A DNA stretch of 64,000 nucleotides, taken from positions 92,751,890-92,815,889 of the forward strand of contig JAVMKO010000003.1 in NCBI GenBank assembly GCA_032164245.1, in the 5' to 3' direction. The DNA is from Sternotherus odoratus (lineage: Eukaryota; Chordata; Testudines; Kinosternidae). Of the stretch, positions 24,196 through 34,445 are shown piece by piece. The notes beneath the pieces are model-generated. The model worked only from the letters and a program-made list of their open reading frames with translations. It searched no databases and had not been told where the DNA came from. The translations under genes were made by a program, and so were the position numbers. How positions within the stretch are numbered: position 1 is the first letter of the stretch; each line of letters starts with the position of its first letter.

Positions 24196-24604
24196 CAAAA
24201 GGAAGCGATGCAGAAAACAGGGCTTTCCCACATGTACTCCCTGTTAAGCTCTAGAGTGCAGACACTCAGCCGCAGGGTTCCCTCCAAGGTTCAGCCTCTA
24301 CTGTTCAGTAACCTATTTCCACATCACTAGTGAATCAGAAGTACCTATGTAAATCATGCCCTTGTGTGTTCTCTGTTAGTTCATCAACCTCATTCACTCT
24401 GGCCACAGCCTGCCTTCATCGTATATATGCAGCATCATACAAAACCAGCAAATAAATGAAATGAACGCCAACATTTAAGCCAAAAAGTATTGAGGAGTAT
24501 TATGTAGAGCTGTGCCTTCGAGATAAATGAGTTGTTTGCATTTTATTCCTATGAAACGGACATACCACAGATCAGTTTTGATACCTCTACATTAAATGAC
24601 TTAC

Positions 24605-24772
24605 CACATTCTTCAGTGTTTCCCAAGAACGCTGCAAATCATCTAGTTTGGCACTGGCAGCTGACTCTAAGCCTGGCTCATAGAGCTCCTGAGCGGATGA
24701 TGTGCTGGGTTGAATCTTGGCAGCTTCTGTCTGCAACTGTTCAGCAGATAAGGCTTGGTAATAAGCAATGTC
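24605..24772 (-). CDS. SYNE1: SYNE1 exon after the 11.7 kb intron
   Basis: This 168-nt exon (56 codons, phase 0/0) starts D-I-A-Y-Y-Q-A-L-S-A-E-Q-L-Q after acceptor tag and ends S-W-E-T-L-K-N-V/gtaagt. It bridges from the linker exon back to spectrin repeats (LDDLQRSWETLKN carries the repeat Trp). The donor is a perfect gtaagt. Confidence 0.95.
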
Positions 24773-25493
24773 CTACGAGCATGAAGCACAACATTGCACT
24801 TTCAAAACAAAAGACATGTCACCTTGCTGTAATTATATTCCTTTACATCTACTCTAGGGTATAAATCTGTGGACATCCAAGACCATGATTTGTCTTATTT
24901 TTTTTCTTAAAAACAACAACAACAACAACAACAAACAAATATTAAACCACAGTGCACCACATTTTAAGAAAAATTACTGACACGTGGTTTGGAGCTCTAC
25001 CATGGTGGAGAAGGGAGCACTTGGGAGAGAACATGATATGTTTTTGCCTTATTTTCTTTGAGCTAAAGGTCAGGGGGGCAACTCATGCTGAACAGAAGGG
25101 GGAAGGTCAGGCCTGGAGAGCTAGAATTGGGAGTCAAATGTGGGGAGATGGCAATAAGCTATGAGAGTGGATGAGATCACTCAGGAATAAGGGGTAGAAG
25201 TGGCAAAGAACATAGCCCAAGGCACTGTGACAGAAAGAGGGAAGGGCAGGAGGAGTCACCAAAGGAGACACTGTTGGAGTGGTAGAGAGATAGAAGAGAA
25301 TCAGTCAAACAAGCAATCCAGACTCCTCCACATTGTGTGAGCACATCCTTTTCTAAACTTTGGGATGCTGAGGCCCCACTTGGTAAATGAAACCAATCAC
25401 ACCTACCTTGCAATGTATTGTTAAATGTCAAACCATTTTGATTGCAACAATTTGCCACACCACCACTCCCAGGTAGTCCTTTGTGCTCTAAAG

Positions 25494-25706
25494 CAGTGGT
25501 CCCCAACCTTTTTTGCGGCACGGACCGGATTTTTTTTTTCTTCGCCGCCGCGGACCGGCTGTATGTCCGCCGAAAAGCCGCCGAATTCACTCCGAAAAGT
25601 GAAACTGCGGCTTTTCGGCGGACACTTCCGGGAACGCGTCCGCGGCCCGGTAGCGATCGATCCACGGCCCGGTACCGGTCCGCGGCCCGGGGGTTGGGGA
25701 CCACTG
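25494..25706. mobile_element. hAT-type element, 213 bp, GC-rich
   Basis: The ends are cagtggtccccaacctttt and, in reverse, cagtggtccccaaccccc. Exact 8-bp duplication ctctaaag lies at 25486-25493 and 25707-25714. The interior is rich in cggcccggt and gccgaaaa repeats. No coding capacity. Confidence 0.94.
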
Positions 25707-26152
25707 CTCTAAAGGGTATGCAGCACACTTTAGGAAATACTGTGCTAGTGGAAGCAAAGCAGACAGTGTAACTGGCTGTGAACAACAGTGAAAATGATAG
25801 GCCAGTGACTGTGCTGAGAGGTACAAAAAACCCCAACAAATATACACTGAGCAGAAGTAAGGGAAATAAAGCTTTTAAAATATCTTTCAATTTTGATAAC
25901 CTAGGGGGTCATTAATAACACAGGTAAAGAAGGGGTCAAAACCTGTCTTCCCTAACCAGCCAAAATTCCCATTCAATTCAGTGGGAGTTTTGACTGAGTT
26001 TGGAACAAAGGGCTACAGGATATAGTCCGTGATTTTTAACCTGGCGTCACCCATAAAAGAGTTAAAGATTGAGTTAGATCTCATTTATTATGCACCAGGT
26101 CAACAATTACTGATTACTTTATTGGTATCAACTTCAGTAGATTTACTCCTGA

Positions 26153-26347
26153 TTTCATAGAATCTCAGAGTTCAAAGGGACCTCAGGAAATCATCTAGTC
26201 CAATCCCTTGCTCAAAGCAGGGCCAATCCCCAATTAAATCATCCAACAGATTTTTTGCCCTATATCCCTAAATGGCCCCCCTCAAGGATTGAACTCACCA
26301 CCCTGGGTTTAGCAGGCCACTGCTCAAACCACAGAGCTATCCCTCCC
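26153..26347 (-). mobile_element. tRNA-derived SINE with CR1 3' tail
   Basis: On the minus strand it reads an A-box-like tagctctgtggtttgagcag, a gctaaacccagggt segment, B-box-like ggtgagttcaatcc, and then a CR1-type 3' tail ending gattctatg. Turtle SINEs whose tails come from CR1 are established; the CR1 reverse transcriptase recognises such tails. The copy is about 195 bp and fairly intact. Confidence 0.82.
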
Positions 26348-28097
26348 CACATCCATATAACCTGAACCAGGGTTCAGGTTCATTATTTCACACCAGATCT
26401 TTTTCTAATGGTTAGGCCCCAGTCCTTCAGAGAGCTCCACCATGATATACTACTGCACCCATATGGATCCCCACTCAAATTCAATGGGACTGTAGTCAGG
26501 CGCAAAGATCTACCCCTGCAGAGCACCATGTGCGATCAAAGTCTTAGATTTCAAAGTAGTAGCTTAACAAATAAGCTTGAAAAAATCATTTAAAAAATAA
26601 ATATGGGGTCATGCTGTGCCCTCTATTTGTAATCATCTGGGGAATTCAGTTGATTTCAGTGGGGGAATTCTGCTTAAATATGGAGAGACCATAACCATGA
26701 TAATAATATTTTTAATTGTATAATACTTATTGCTAATACTTTTGTTAATTAAGCAATAATTTGTTTCTTATTTTTGAACATTTAATGTATACTAATAAAG
26801 ATGAAAATAGTAGAGAAGAGTATGAATTTAGAAATAAGGGCCTGAAATTGTGTGTTGTATCTCAGGAAGGCAACGGCTCGTTGTTGCCAAAGCACACTTC
26901 TATTTAACACACAAATTTCTATTTAACACACAAATGTGTTAGACATATCCCATTTTTGAAAATACAGTTTAATGTGTCAGAATACTGTAGAAGCGTTTAA
27001 AATGTCTTCCCTCTTTCTCTTATAAGAATTTGGAATACCTTCTGATCAGTTAGGAATTAATGTGTTGCTGGCTCATATATTACAAAGCTCAAGCTGAAAC
27101 TTGGCATGCAAGATTTTCACATGGAAACAATTTATTTTTTAATCTAAAACAAATGGTCTAGTCCTTTCTTGAATTACTCATGAACAACTAAAGAAATAAG
27201 TAAAAAGGGACATTTGTGGTTTCCTAAGTTTAAAATTGATTTTATAATTTCTTTAAAATTGAACATTTCCCAACTGTCGGCTCATTATATGAACAAATGG
27301 GAGTTTGTTCATATGGGAGAGATGGAGAGGAAAAACTAAACAGAACCAGTCCTTTTCCCCCTTTCAGTAAATTCTGTGCGTCCAGAGTGAGGCAGCTGCT
27401 GTTGTCAGATCTCAGTAGTGACCGAGAGGTGGGAAGGAAGAAGAGAAAGATTTAAGCACACCAATCTTGGCGGGGCTTTTTTCTGATTATTGTGCATTTT
27501 TGGGGTGCTTTATATATAAAAGTTATTTCCCTGCACAGGAATGGATGTCTAACATCACCTCCTTTTTCCTCTATGGAAACTATCCAAAAGCAAAAGTAGC
27601 ACTTGTGCTTCCTTATGATGTTTCCCCTATTTAAGGCTGGAGGGGATCTTTTGGTTTCATAATGTATCTGACAAGGATTGTTACTGCTGTTGTCTAGATT
27701 TCATGAAGGTGGGAGGTGGTGAAGGTTTGTTAACTAAATCCTGCACAGGGAGAGAAAATGTTAACTGCGGCCCATTGTTGGTGCTGGAGCTCCAAGACCA
27801 GCTGCAGCCAGAATGGGTGTGTGTCAACCCTTCAGCTTTCCTAGTTCAAGCACTGCCTGGCTATATTTAAAAAAAACTGCACCAAGTTAAAAAAAACTCC
27901 ACCTTTGAATTTGAGAATAAGTACCAGAAACTTCAAGTCAAAAGGGGCTTTCTGTAATTGCTTCCTCCTTCAGAGTTGCAGTGAATGTTAGTATGCTGAT
28001 GATATATGGTCTGCATTTATATCGCAGACATACAAAAGACCAATTCAAGTAAGACTCTTTTTATGAATAACATACACACAATATTAGCAAAAACAAT

Positions 28098-28807
28098 GAG
28101 GAGTCCTTGTGGCACCTTACAGACTAACAAATTTATATGGGCATAAACTTTCGTAGGCTAGAACCCACTTAATCAGATGCATGGAGTGGAAAGTTCAGTA
28201 GCAGGTCTTTAAACATAGTACATGAAAAGATAGGAGTTGCCTTACCAAGTAGGGGGTCAGTCTAACAAGACAATTCAATTAACAGTAGATTACCAATGGA
28301 GGAAAAATCACTTTTGTAATGGTAATGAGGGTGGTCCATTTCAAATGGTTGACAAGAAGGGGTGAGTAACATTAGGGGGAAATTGGTATGGGGAAATTAG
28401 TTTTTTCTAATGACCCATCCACTCCCATTATATATATATTCAGGCCTAATTTGATAGTGTCAAGTTTGCAAATTAATTCGTTATGCAATTTCTCGCTGGA
28501 ATCTGTTTTTGCAGTTATTTTGTTGAAGAATTGCCACTTTTAAGTCTGTTATTGAGTGACCAGGGAGACTGAAATGCTCTCCTACTGGTTTTTGAATGTT
28601 ATAATTCCTGATGTCTGATTTGTGTCCATTTATTCTTTTGCATAGAGACTGTCCGGTTTGGCCAATGTACATAGCAGAGGGGCATTGCTGGCACATGATG
28701 GCATATATCACAATATTAGGACATATTCCATGATGTGTGGAGTGCTTTGAATTCAGTGCTGAGCATCCTCCACTCCCACTTGCTTCAGTGGAAGTTGAGC
28801 ACCTCAC
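28098..28807 (-). mobile_element. Penelope-like element 3' fragment with GIY-YIG endonuclease remnant
   Basis: The minus strand codes for a Penelope-type C-terminal domain: a C-x-x-C-P motif, then YIGQTGQSLCKRINGHKSDI, then KPVGEHFSLPGHS. These match the GIY-YIG nuclease of Penelope-like retroelements (family knowledge): the YIG and the downstream Arg and His are visible. The frame is lost shortly after (premature stop at the C-terminus, then a shifted frame continuing with L-I-C-K-L-D-T-I-K). A 3' untranslated part of about 370 bp follows to the terminal ccacaaggactcctc. Confidence 0.85.
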
Positions 28808-29209
28808 AGGATTGGGCCTGTGAGGAACAAACTATTTGCTTAATTTCCTTATGTTTCAAAACAAGTTGCATGAAGTGATTGCTATCTATTGCAGAAACAT
28901 TGTACCACAAGAACTTTTAAAATCATTTGGGGGTTTAGAAAATTATGCGTATACCCATATTTTATATTTTTGGTAGTGTTCTCCTGTAGTTCTGATCTCT
29001 TTAGGGCAGCCCTAAAGGCTGCTGCATTTAGTGAGCAACTGATATATTTTGGGACATCTTTTTAGTATTTATACACTTCTATTTTGGTCTATTTATAAAT
29101 AGTACCTTGGCACTGCCATGGTTATGCTCATGATCCATGATATTAAGAACAACCCAAAGGAAGAAGACAAAAGGCACCCAGATATCTGGTGATGAACAGC
29201 AGCTGGCTT

Positions 29210-29300
29210 AACCAGTTCAAGTGCACTGACTTCTTTAATGTCATGAAACAGATCAACCAGTTCAAGTGCACCACATTTCTTTAATGTTATGAAATAGATC
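29210..29300. repeat. Tandem duplication, two units of 45-46 bp
   Basis: Unit 1 (29210-29254) and unit 2 (29255-29300) both begin aaccagttcaagtgcac and end gaaacagatc or gaaatagatc. About 85 percent identical by eye. It appears to be a local slippage or duplication event. Confidence 0.85.
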
Positions 29301-29369
29301 TGATAAGTATAGTGCAAGGTGTCAATGAAAAGCTCATGACTCACTGCTTATTAACATCTTTGTTCAATG

Positions 29370-29945
29370 TAGGTGCAAGCAACTGATGCAAAGCTATGGG
29401 TATAAACTGAAATTATAATTCTTAACGTGTTTGCCAGCCAAGCAGAAATTACCCCAGCCTAGGAAAGAAATGTGGTTTCCCCCACCTGGGAGTTACTTCC
29501 ATAGTATTTTGAAAGACTATGAGAATGTATTTACATGTCATGTAAACAGACTCATCAAGCTAACAAGTGGCGGAGGCAAACCTCACATTATCACAGTATG
29601 GGAGGAAACTGATAATCACGTGTCTAATGTTCATTCACTTGAGGTGGAATGGGCAGGAACAAAAAAATATTGCATTTGATCAGACATCTCCAGCAGAAGA
29701 AGAATCACCAGGAAAGTTCCTTCAAGACAGACTCCATATTGCCTACCTTCCTGCTGGATATAGACTTTATCTAGAGGTATTCTTCAGAAGGATCAATTTC
29801 AAAAGGTTCATTGGACTATAAAAGAGAAAGGCCAAGAAACCCCCAATATCTTTCATCTAAGAAGACAAAGGTACCTGCCCTTTGACTTCTTAATTAAATA
29901 AACTTGTTTTATTTTTAATCTAAACAGTTCAGTGTTTAAACAACT
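29370..29945 (+). mobile_element. LTR-like repeat remnant
   Basis: A TATA-like ctataaaaga at 29816 is followed about 75 bp later by aaataaac, the spacing expected for the U3-R part of an LTR. Upstream sequence with gtttcccccacctgggag resembles an LTR I associate with turtles. I see no paired target duplication, so I cannot fix the ends. Confidence 0.35.
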
Positions 29946-30018
29946 AGTAAAAATAGCTAACTCTGATTCTTCAAGGAACAACAAAGTTTATTTCAGGAAA
30001 AGGCTGGACAGTCTATAG

Positions 30019-30424
30019 CTGTGGTTCTCAACCAGGGGTACATGTACCCCTGAGAGTAGGAAAAGGCCTTCCAGGGGGACATCAACTCATCTAGATATTT
30101 GCCTTGTTTTATAGCAAGCTACATAAAATGCCCTACTGAAGTCAGTACAAACTAAAATTTGATACAATGACTTGTTTATACTGCTCTATATACTATACAT
30201 TGAAATGTAAGTACAATATTTATATTTCAGTGGATTTATTTTATAATTATATGGTAAAATGAGAAAGTAAGCAATTTTTCAGTAATCATGTGCTCTGGCA
30301 CTTCTGTATTTTTTGTCTGATTTTGAAAGCAAGTAATTTTTAAGTGAGATGAAACTTGGGGGCATGCAAAACAAATCAGACTCCTGAAAGGGGTACAGTA
30401 GTCTGGAAAGGTTGAGAGCCACTG
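30019..30424. mobile_element. hAT-type element, 406 bp, AT-rich
   Basis: The ends are ctgtggttctcaaccagggg and, in reverse, cagtggctctcaacctttcc. The flanks gtctatag (30011-30018) and gtctacag (30425-30432) are an 8-bp duplication with one change. There is no open frame of note. Confidence 0.88.
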
Positions 30425-30801
30425 GTCTACAGGACTCTTCCATCATCAGGAGGAGGGTACCAAGAAGCTTCCTGTCCTACATTTCCCTCCAGTATTGTAC
30501 TAGCACAACTGCACAGTATTCCTCCAAGTGCCTTAGGCATAAGCTATCCTCAAAAAGCTGGCTGACTGACCAGTGAAGGAGGTTGTACATTATACCGTTA
30601 TAAGTGGTCGCACAGCAGGCACACTCCCTCCATGCTGGTTGTTAGAGAGACATCATGCCTCTCCTGAAACACAACATTTCCTGATGTAGAAACAATGTAT
30701 TCCGTGTTCAATGATTCCACTGAGGTGCACCCACTCCATACTGAGGGGCAGTAATAACTACTACAAAACTAAGACCTCAGCTCTAGATGGTATCCCTAGA
30801 T

Positions 30802-30915
30802 CAGCGTTTCTCAATGTTTTTGACGCCATGGACCGGACTAGCTGCCTTCCTAAACCATTTCAGGGAGGTCTCAGGGACTGGTGATGGTCCACAGACCCGT
30901 CGTTGAGAAACTCTG
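30802..30915. mobile_element. hAT-type element, 114 bp
   Basis: The ends are cagcgtttctcaatgttttt and, in reverse, cagagtttctcaacgacggg. The flanks ccctagat and ccctagct are an 8-bp duplication with one change (30794-30801 and 30916-30923). This is a short deletion derivative. Confidence 0.85.
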
Positions 30916-31562
30916 CCCTAGCTGATCACTGCAGTGAAGTGCTCTTACCTAGACTTCTCCATTTAAAAGGATTCCATCTTTAAACTGAAAAAGCCTGGAT
31001 GTTTACTTCCTTAAGATGTACTGGTAAATCTCTCTCTCTCATCGAGCTATTGCTAACACCTTATTTAACCAACTATGAAATATTTCCAGGCTGATGGTTG
31101 TAGGGGAAAGACTCAATATTGATGCACAAATATTATTAATTTTATCATTAAACTTGCCTTTGCCTTTAGTGAAGCTTCAATAGATTTATAATTACTTTCA
31201 TACATATGATGCTTGGAGAAAAGTACCTCACATTCATATATTTTTGTTTGTTAAATTTTAAATATTCAAACTAACCAAAGAAACTTGGGGAGGCTTCCAC
31301 TTTAGCTGCCAAGGACAAGCAAATGTCAAGGAAGATAAACATGGCTTTGTGGCTAAGAAGATTTTATTACCCTAAGAGTGTTTATGCAAATTCAGAAAAG
31401 CTGTGTTTTAAAATTTACCTTGCTTAAACTATACATTGTTTTCACCTGTGCTATATTTAAAAAAATATATAGTGATTACAGCAATTTGTGTGTTGTACAA
31501 AATATTTAAAAGCAGTTTAACAAACAATTGTAATTCTAAGGAGTGTGGTTCACAAAACAAAC

Positions 31563-31699
31563 TATGTAAAACACTTACATTTTAGGAAAATGAATGCAGG
31601 GTGGTGGTGTCAGAACAATTAGCCCTCTTTACCTTTGGATTTATTGTTCTGACACCACCACCCTGCATTCATTTTCCTAAAATGTAAATGTTTTACATA
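31563..31699. repeat. Near-perfect hairpin, 57-bp arms, 23-nt loop
   Basis: Positions 31563-31619 are the reverse complement of 31643-31699 with one mismatch. The loop (31620-31642) is not palindromic. The arm includes gaatgcagggtggtggtgtc. Such identity over long arms points to recent origin, either a palindromic MITE or an inverted duplication. A transcript would fold into a very stable stem. Confidence 0.95.
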
Positions 31700-31835
31700 T
31701 CGTGAAGCACTTATTTCCAAAGAAAAAAACCCTTCTTGTGTTTTAAAGCTTTAGCAAAAAAAATGTGTAGTTAGAGATATTTTATACTTTTGTTTGTTTC
31801 TTAAATATTAAAATGGCAAACACTTATGTGAAATG

Positions 31836-32448
31836 CAGTAAAACCTCGATTTAAGGGACCTCGATTTAACGGACTTCGGATTTTTAAGAAAGTCTGATGC
31901 ATCCGAAATCCATTTGTCAAGGGCTGGCTGCCGGCTCCCTGCTGCCGCCGGGGTTCCAGCCGCGGGCAGGCTGCCGCCCGGCTCCCAGCAGCAGGCGGGC
32001 TGGCTGGCGTGTCCCGGGAGCCGTGTGGGCTGACTGCCGGCTCCCGGCTGCTGACCGGCTCCCCACAGCGGGCGGGCTGGCTGGCGTGTCCCGGGAGCCG
32101 GGACCCATGCGGGCTGACTTCCCGCTCCCTGCTGCCGCCGGGGTTCCAGCGCGGGCGGGCTGGCTGATGGCTCCCGGCTGCCGCCCGAGTCCCAGCAGCT
32201 GGGACCCGGGTGGGCTGGCTGACGGCTCCCACCCGGGTCCCAGCAGCCGGGACCTCGCCGGGCTGGCTGACAGCTCCCGGCTGCCACCCGGGTCCCGGCA
32301 GCGGGCGGGCTGCGGAGCTGCCGCCCTGACCCTGTGGCGGGCGGGCTGCTACTCTGACAGCTGGGTTTTTTTTTTATTAAATAACGGACTTTTGGATTTA
32401 ATGGACACCCCCTCGCCCGAATTAGTCCGTTAAATGGAGGTTTTACTG
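31836..32448. mobile_element. Tigger/pogo-type element with GC-rich tandem core, copy 1
   Basis: The ends are cagtaaaacctcgatttaa and, in reverse, cagtaaaacctccatttaac, with TA following the right end. This is the terminal signature of Tigger-type (pogo/Tc1-mariner) elements, which duplicate TA. The core from 31920 to 32360 is several GC-rich units of about 55 bp containing gggcgggctggctg and cggctgccgcccgggtcc. Same family as 38331-38778, in the opposite orientation. No transposase remains. Confidence 0.88.
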
Positions 32449-32894
32449 TACACGTTAATAAATGCAAAGATTCTAATATCACTTCAATGTGAATGGTAAA
32501 AAACTTGATATACCGACATGGAACCTAAGGACCTTGCTAAACTAATTACTAAAGCAGGAAGCCATTTATGTACAGAAAAGGGAATTAATTAATACTGGCG
32601 GTGTATATGAAATCCTTCCCCTAACAAAATCATCTCTCCAAAAATTGTTATAAGAGTTGATTTTTTTAAGTATAAAAAAAGACTTTGTGGAAGTTATTTA
32701 AATGTTTAAAAGACTGTTTTGAGAATTAAAACCTTGTACACAAGGAACAGGAGTGCCTGGACTTTTTGAAAACAGAACTGAATTTCCTGTTACAATCTAA
32801 TAAAATTGAAAGAATATCTCAGAAAATGGATTCAATAAATTAAGTTAAAACTAACTTTAACAGTTATTTGACACTTTCCCACCATAAGAAGAAC

Positions 32895-33024
32895 TAGGGT
32901 TACCAGATGCCCTGATATTTGGGGCTTTGTCTTATGTAGGTGCCTATTACACCACCACCCCCTCCCTCCCACCCACACACACACCCTGCCCTGATTTTTT
33001 CAGGCTTGCTCTCTGGTCACCCTA
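32895..33024. mobile_element. Small TIR element, about 130 bp
   Basis: The left end tagggttaccagatgcc and the right end ctctggtcaccctaa form an inverted repeat of about 14 bp. The interior contains a ccctccctcccacccacac stretch. Members of this tagggtgaccagatg type are common in turtle DNA. Class is uncertain; a TA duplication is possible. Confidence 0.7.
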
Positions 33025-33214
33025 AGAAGAACAAAGGCAATTAAAGAATGTTGCATATTCATTAGGCAGACTGCAAACTCAGTAGCTGAAGGTGTTACCT
33101 AAGTCAACCCCAAGGGCATGGAGCCAGTGAAAGGGTAACAGCAACCAACTCTGCATCTAAACAAACCAGAAAGAGGTGTGTTTTCCTATCGTTTCATTAA
33201 AATAGGAAGAAGGG

Positions 33215-33397
33215 TATAAAAAACTGAAGTGAGCACCACAGGCACACACCCTGTGCTACCCTGCTTTGACAGCAAACACTCTACAACTCATCCTGTCCAT
33301 CTCTACCAGTGAGCTGCTACAGACAAACAAGAAAAACAGAGAATATTCAAGAAGAAATTGACTCAAGGAAAATCTCCTCAAGACTTCAACATGGATG
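33215..33397 (+). promoter_or_regulatory. Possible antisense promoter and first exon (weak)
   Basis: A TATA box (tataaaaaa at 33215-33223) is followed by a leader of about 145 nt without any ATG, then an ATG in strong Kozak context (aacATGG at 33391) and a donor-like ATGGATG/gtgaga. This orientation is opposite to SYNE1. The best next block is 35240-35273, with a strong acceptor (tttccactgcag) and donor (gtaagtat). Joined frames encode only a short peptide that I do not recognise. Chance is a serious alternative. Confidence 0.15.
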
Positions 33398-33900
33398 GTG
33401 AGAGAAGAATAATTAAATCACAGGCAAGGGATTAGATTTAAACTCGTTATAATTTTATTGGGATATGAAATTGCTGTTGTAATGTAAAATACTAACAATT
33501 TATCCAGTTAATCACTTGCATGGTTAAACCATGTGTTCCTGGAGCAGAAACAGGGGCTAAACCTTGGTAAACTGAGAAATAGTGGAATTTAATTGAATTT
33601 AAGATTCTTAACATTTATAATTGACCTGCCTCTTTCATTTTTAAATAATAATAATATAACCATGATTAATAATTGTGATTATTTTCCTTGGTCTTTATCA
33701 TGCGTTCACTGAGATATGTAAAATAAGCTCTGGGACTAAAATAGTGGAAGCAGTAAGAGAAACAGTTAGTTAGAGTTGGCCTACCATTTCATGTTTCCAT
33801 TGGACTAAATATTTCTAGTAATTTTTAAAAGAAGATTACTTGGTGTCCAACAACTAAAATTACTCTCTTTCTACCCCATATAGTATTGATCAGAAAGATT

Positions 33901-34445
33901 TAAGCCTTGTCTATATGGTAGGTCTACATCAGCAGTTCTCAAACTTTTTGAGACCGCGACCCCTTTTCATGCTCCGTCCGCATGGTGCGACCCCTCCAGT
34001 CCCCACTGCGGGCGGGCTGCCGGCTGCGCGCCGGCCCCCAGTCCCCACCGCGGGCGGGCTGCCGGCTGCGCGCCGGCCCCCAGTTCCCGCCGCGAGTTAC
34101 AGCGGCAGGAGCTCACGACCCCCCGGGGAGCGCTCGGTGACCCCCTGAGGGGTCACGACCCCCAGTTTGAGAAACCCTGGTCTACATGGTATGTCAACCC
34201 ACACTGAAGAGGCGGAAATTCTAGTGCACACCAGTGTGTTGCACACTAACTGGTCTGCATGGATCCTGCTTGCATGCATTAAAAGTTCCTTCGTGTGTAA
34301 ATGTAGTTGCAACCCAAACAGCAATACTTTAACATGCACTAGGAAACTTTTAGTGCACACTAGCAGGGTCCACACAAATCAAGAGTGCGCACTAGAATTT
34401 AGGCCCCTCTCGTACAGCCAAAACCACCATGCAGACAAGCCCTTA
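33901..34445. mobile_element. TIR element split by a nested hAT
   Basis: The outer ends are taagccttgtctatatgg and, in reverse, taagggcttgtctgcatgg, suggesting a TTA/TAA duplication as in PIF/Harbinger elements. Removing the hAT at 33930-34179 and one copy of its 8-bp duplication leaves a 287-bp element. The nesting shows that the outer element is the older one. Confidence 0.7.
33930..34179. mobile_element. hAT-type element, 250 bp, with duplicated 42-nt unit
   Basis: It begins cagcagttctcaaacttttt and ends, in reverse, cagggtttctcaaactggg; exact 8-bp duplication gtctacat at 33922-33929 and 34180-34187. Positions 34001-34042 and 34043-34084 are near-identical 42-nt units containing ggcgggctgccggctgcgcg. 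The related copy at 23214-23423 has one unit. Confidence 0.94.

Larger units (their letters stand above)
22379..24604 (-). other. SYNE1 intron, 2.2 kb
   Basis: Positions 22926-23213 resemble a TIR element of the tctacattgcaatcagaca type that is interrupted by a hAT at 23214. A SINE tail lies at 24070-24195. No coding sequence is seen. Confidence 0.45.

Noticed and set aside
25177..25890. Minus-strand open frame of 237 codons
   Set aside because: It spans the small hAT at 25494 and its flanks, with low-complexity product and no splice or homology support. A frame crossing both ends of an insertion is unlikely to be ancient coding.
31801..32482. Several Pro/Gly/Ala/Arg-rich frames on both strands
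   Set aside because: They translate the tandem GC-rich core of the Tigger-type element; the same pseudo-peptides recur at 38371-38870 in the sister copy.
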